In this document: positions 12,107 through 12,536 of the stretch, one piece after another | Position numbering within the stretch: the stretch's first letter is position 1 | How the letters are laid out: every line of letters begins with the position of its first letter | Assembly (NCBI GenBank): GCA_025453715.1 | Contig: JALOPT010000029.1 | Span: 1-12,536, forward strand | DNA: 12,536 nucleotides | Direction of reading: 5' to 3' | From: Methanoregulaceae archaeon | GTDB lineage: Archaea; Halobacteriota; Methanomicrobia; Methanomicrobiales; Methanospirillaceae | Notes under the pieces: generated by a model | Told to the model about the DNA's origin: nothing | Databases searched by the model: none | What the model saw: the letters and a program-made list of their open reading frames with translations, nothing else | Translations under genes and position numbers: made by a program

Positions 12107-12536
12107 TCAGGCGAGGTAATCTGCTGGTGTCGGGACTGTTTCCTTCAACCCCTTTCGCTTCCTGATTCCAAGGACAACTTCCTTGATCATGTTGTTCGGG
12201 ACGAGTTCAAAGCCAATGAATTCTGTGCTCCACATGGCACGGCCTTCCGTGGCCGAGCGGATGTCACCCGCAAACCCGAACAGTTCTGCCACAGGGGCTT
12301 TTCCAACGACCGTGATGGTGTCACCTTCACTCGTGATATCGAAAATCGTTCCACGACGCCCCTGGATCTGTGACGTCGCATTCCCCATCTGGTCGGTTGG
12401 TACGGTGATCTGGATCTTCTGGACTGGTTCAAGGAGAGAGTCCCCGGCCATAAGAAGACCGGCTTTCACTGCAGCCCGGACTGCAGGGATTACCTGTGCG
12501 GGCCCGCGGTGAATCGCATCCTCGTGAAGTTTTACA
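12107..12536 (-). CDS. fusA: Translation elongation factor EF-2 (3' part only)
   Basis: This is the C-terminal 142 residues of the archaeal translocation GTPase; the gene continues past the right edge, and the GTG at 12469 is internal. The partial product begins VKLHEDAIHRGPAQVIP, the domain IV tip. The histidine of AIHRG (codon 12509-12511) is the residue modified to diphthamide in archaea and eukaryotes. Domain V follows, with LLEPVQKIQITVP, GRRGTIFDI, ELFGFAGDIRSATEGRA and the typical ending RKRKGLKETVP and DYLA. No frameshift is visible. Confidence 0.96.
   Translation of the reverse strand, partial: VKLHEDAIHRGPAQVIPAVRAAVKAGLLMAGDSLLEPVQKIQITVPTDQMGNATSQIQGRRGTIFDITSEGDTITVVGKAPVAELFGFAGDIRSATEGRAMWSTEFIGFELVPNNMIKEVVLGIRKRKGLKETVPTPADYLA

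Noticed and set aside
1..12536. CRISPR array, insertion sequence, integrase or tRNA-linked attachment site
   Set aside because: I saw no regularly spaced repeats, transposase motifs, long terminal repeats or tRNA cloverleaf in any intergenic region.

Overview
The window reads as the chromosome of a hydrogenotrophic methanogen. It carries the genes for F420-reducing [NiFe]-hydrogenase (frhADGB), for MptA, the first enzyme of methanopterin synthesis, and for archaeal information-processing proteins: RNA polymerase subunit L, translation factor aIF2-beta with a TRAM extension, type II methionine aminopeptidase and EF-2. The protein style, moderate base composition and AGGTGA-type ribosome binding sites suggest Methanomicrobiales. 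That placement rests on recognition by eye, not on a database search.

Layout. (1) About 2-3327, plus strand: the 3' end of a Xaa-Pro-type M24 peptidase, methionine aminopeptidase (map), a single-ring AAA+ ATPase and a PhnP-like metallo-beta-lactamase hydrolase. They are tightly packed, with one overlap at a stop codon and one 1-nt gap, and probably form one operon. (2) 3546-3815, plus: rpoL, followed by a T9 tract. (3) 3906-5714, minus: aIF2-beta, converging on rpoL, and ilvC. (4) 5782-6786, plus: mptA, divergent from ilvC across a 67-bp AT-rich promoter region. (5) 6787-7237: a 451-bp intergenic region holding the likely frh promoter and a 13-bp dyad near the predicted transcription start. 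(6) 7238-10811, plus: frhA, frhD, frhG and frhB, ended by an oligo-T tract. (7) 10812-11332: about 520 bp with no recognised gene. (8) 11333-11884, minus: a secreted lipoprotein of unknown function. Its predicted promoter has a TATA-like core flanked by perfect 9-bp inverted arms. (9) 12107-12536, minus: the 3' end of the EF-2 gene, including the diphthamide-target histidine codon.

How the genes work together. FrhA (Ni-Fe site), FrhG (Fe-S relay) and FrhB (FAD/F420 site) reduce coenzyme F420 with H2, and FrhD processes the FrhA C-terminus. F420H2 then supplies electrons to reduction steps on tetrahydromethanopterin, the cofactor whose synthesis starts with MptA. The remaining genes are housekeeping, except the AAA+ ATPase/PhnP-like pair and the lipoprotein, whose roles cannot be assigned from sequence. 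I found no convincing new defence, mobile or CRISPR system. The best leads are the AAA+/hydrolase pair with its unfamiliar N-domain, the shortened cofactor loop of the ketol-acid reductoisomerase, the ambiguous FrhG start, and the dyad elements upstream of frhA and the lipoprotein gene.
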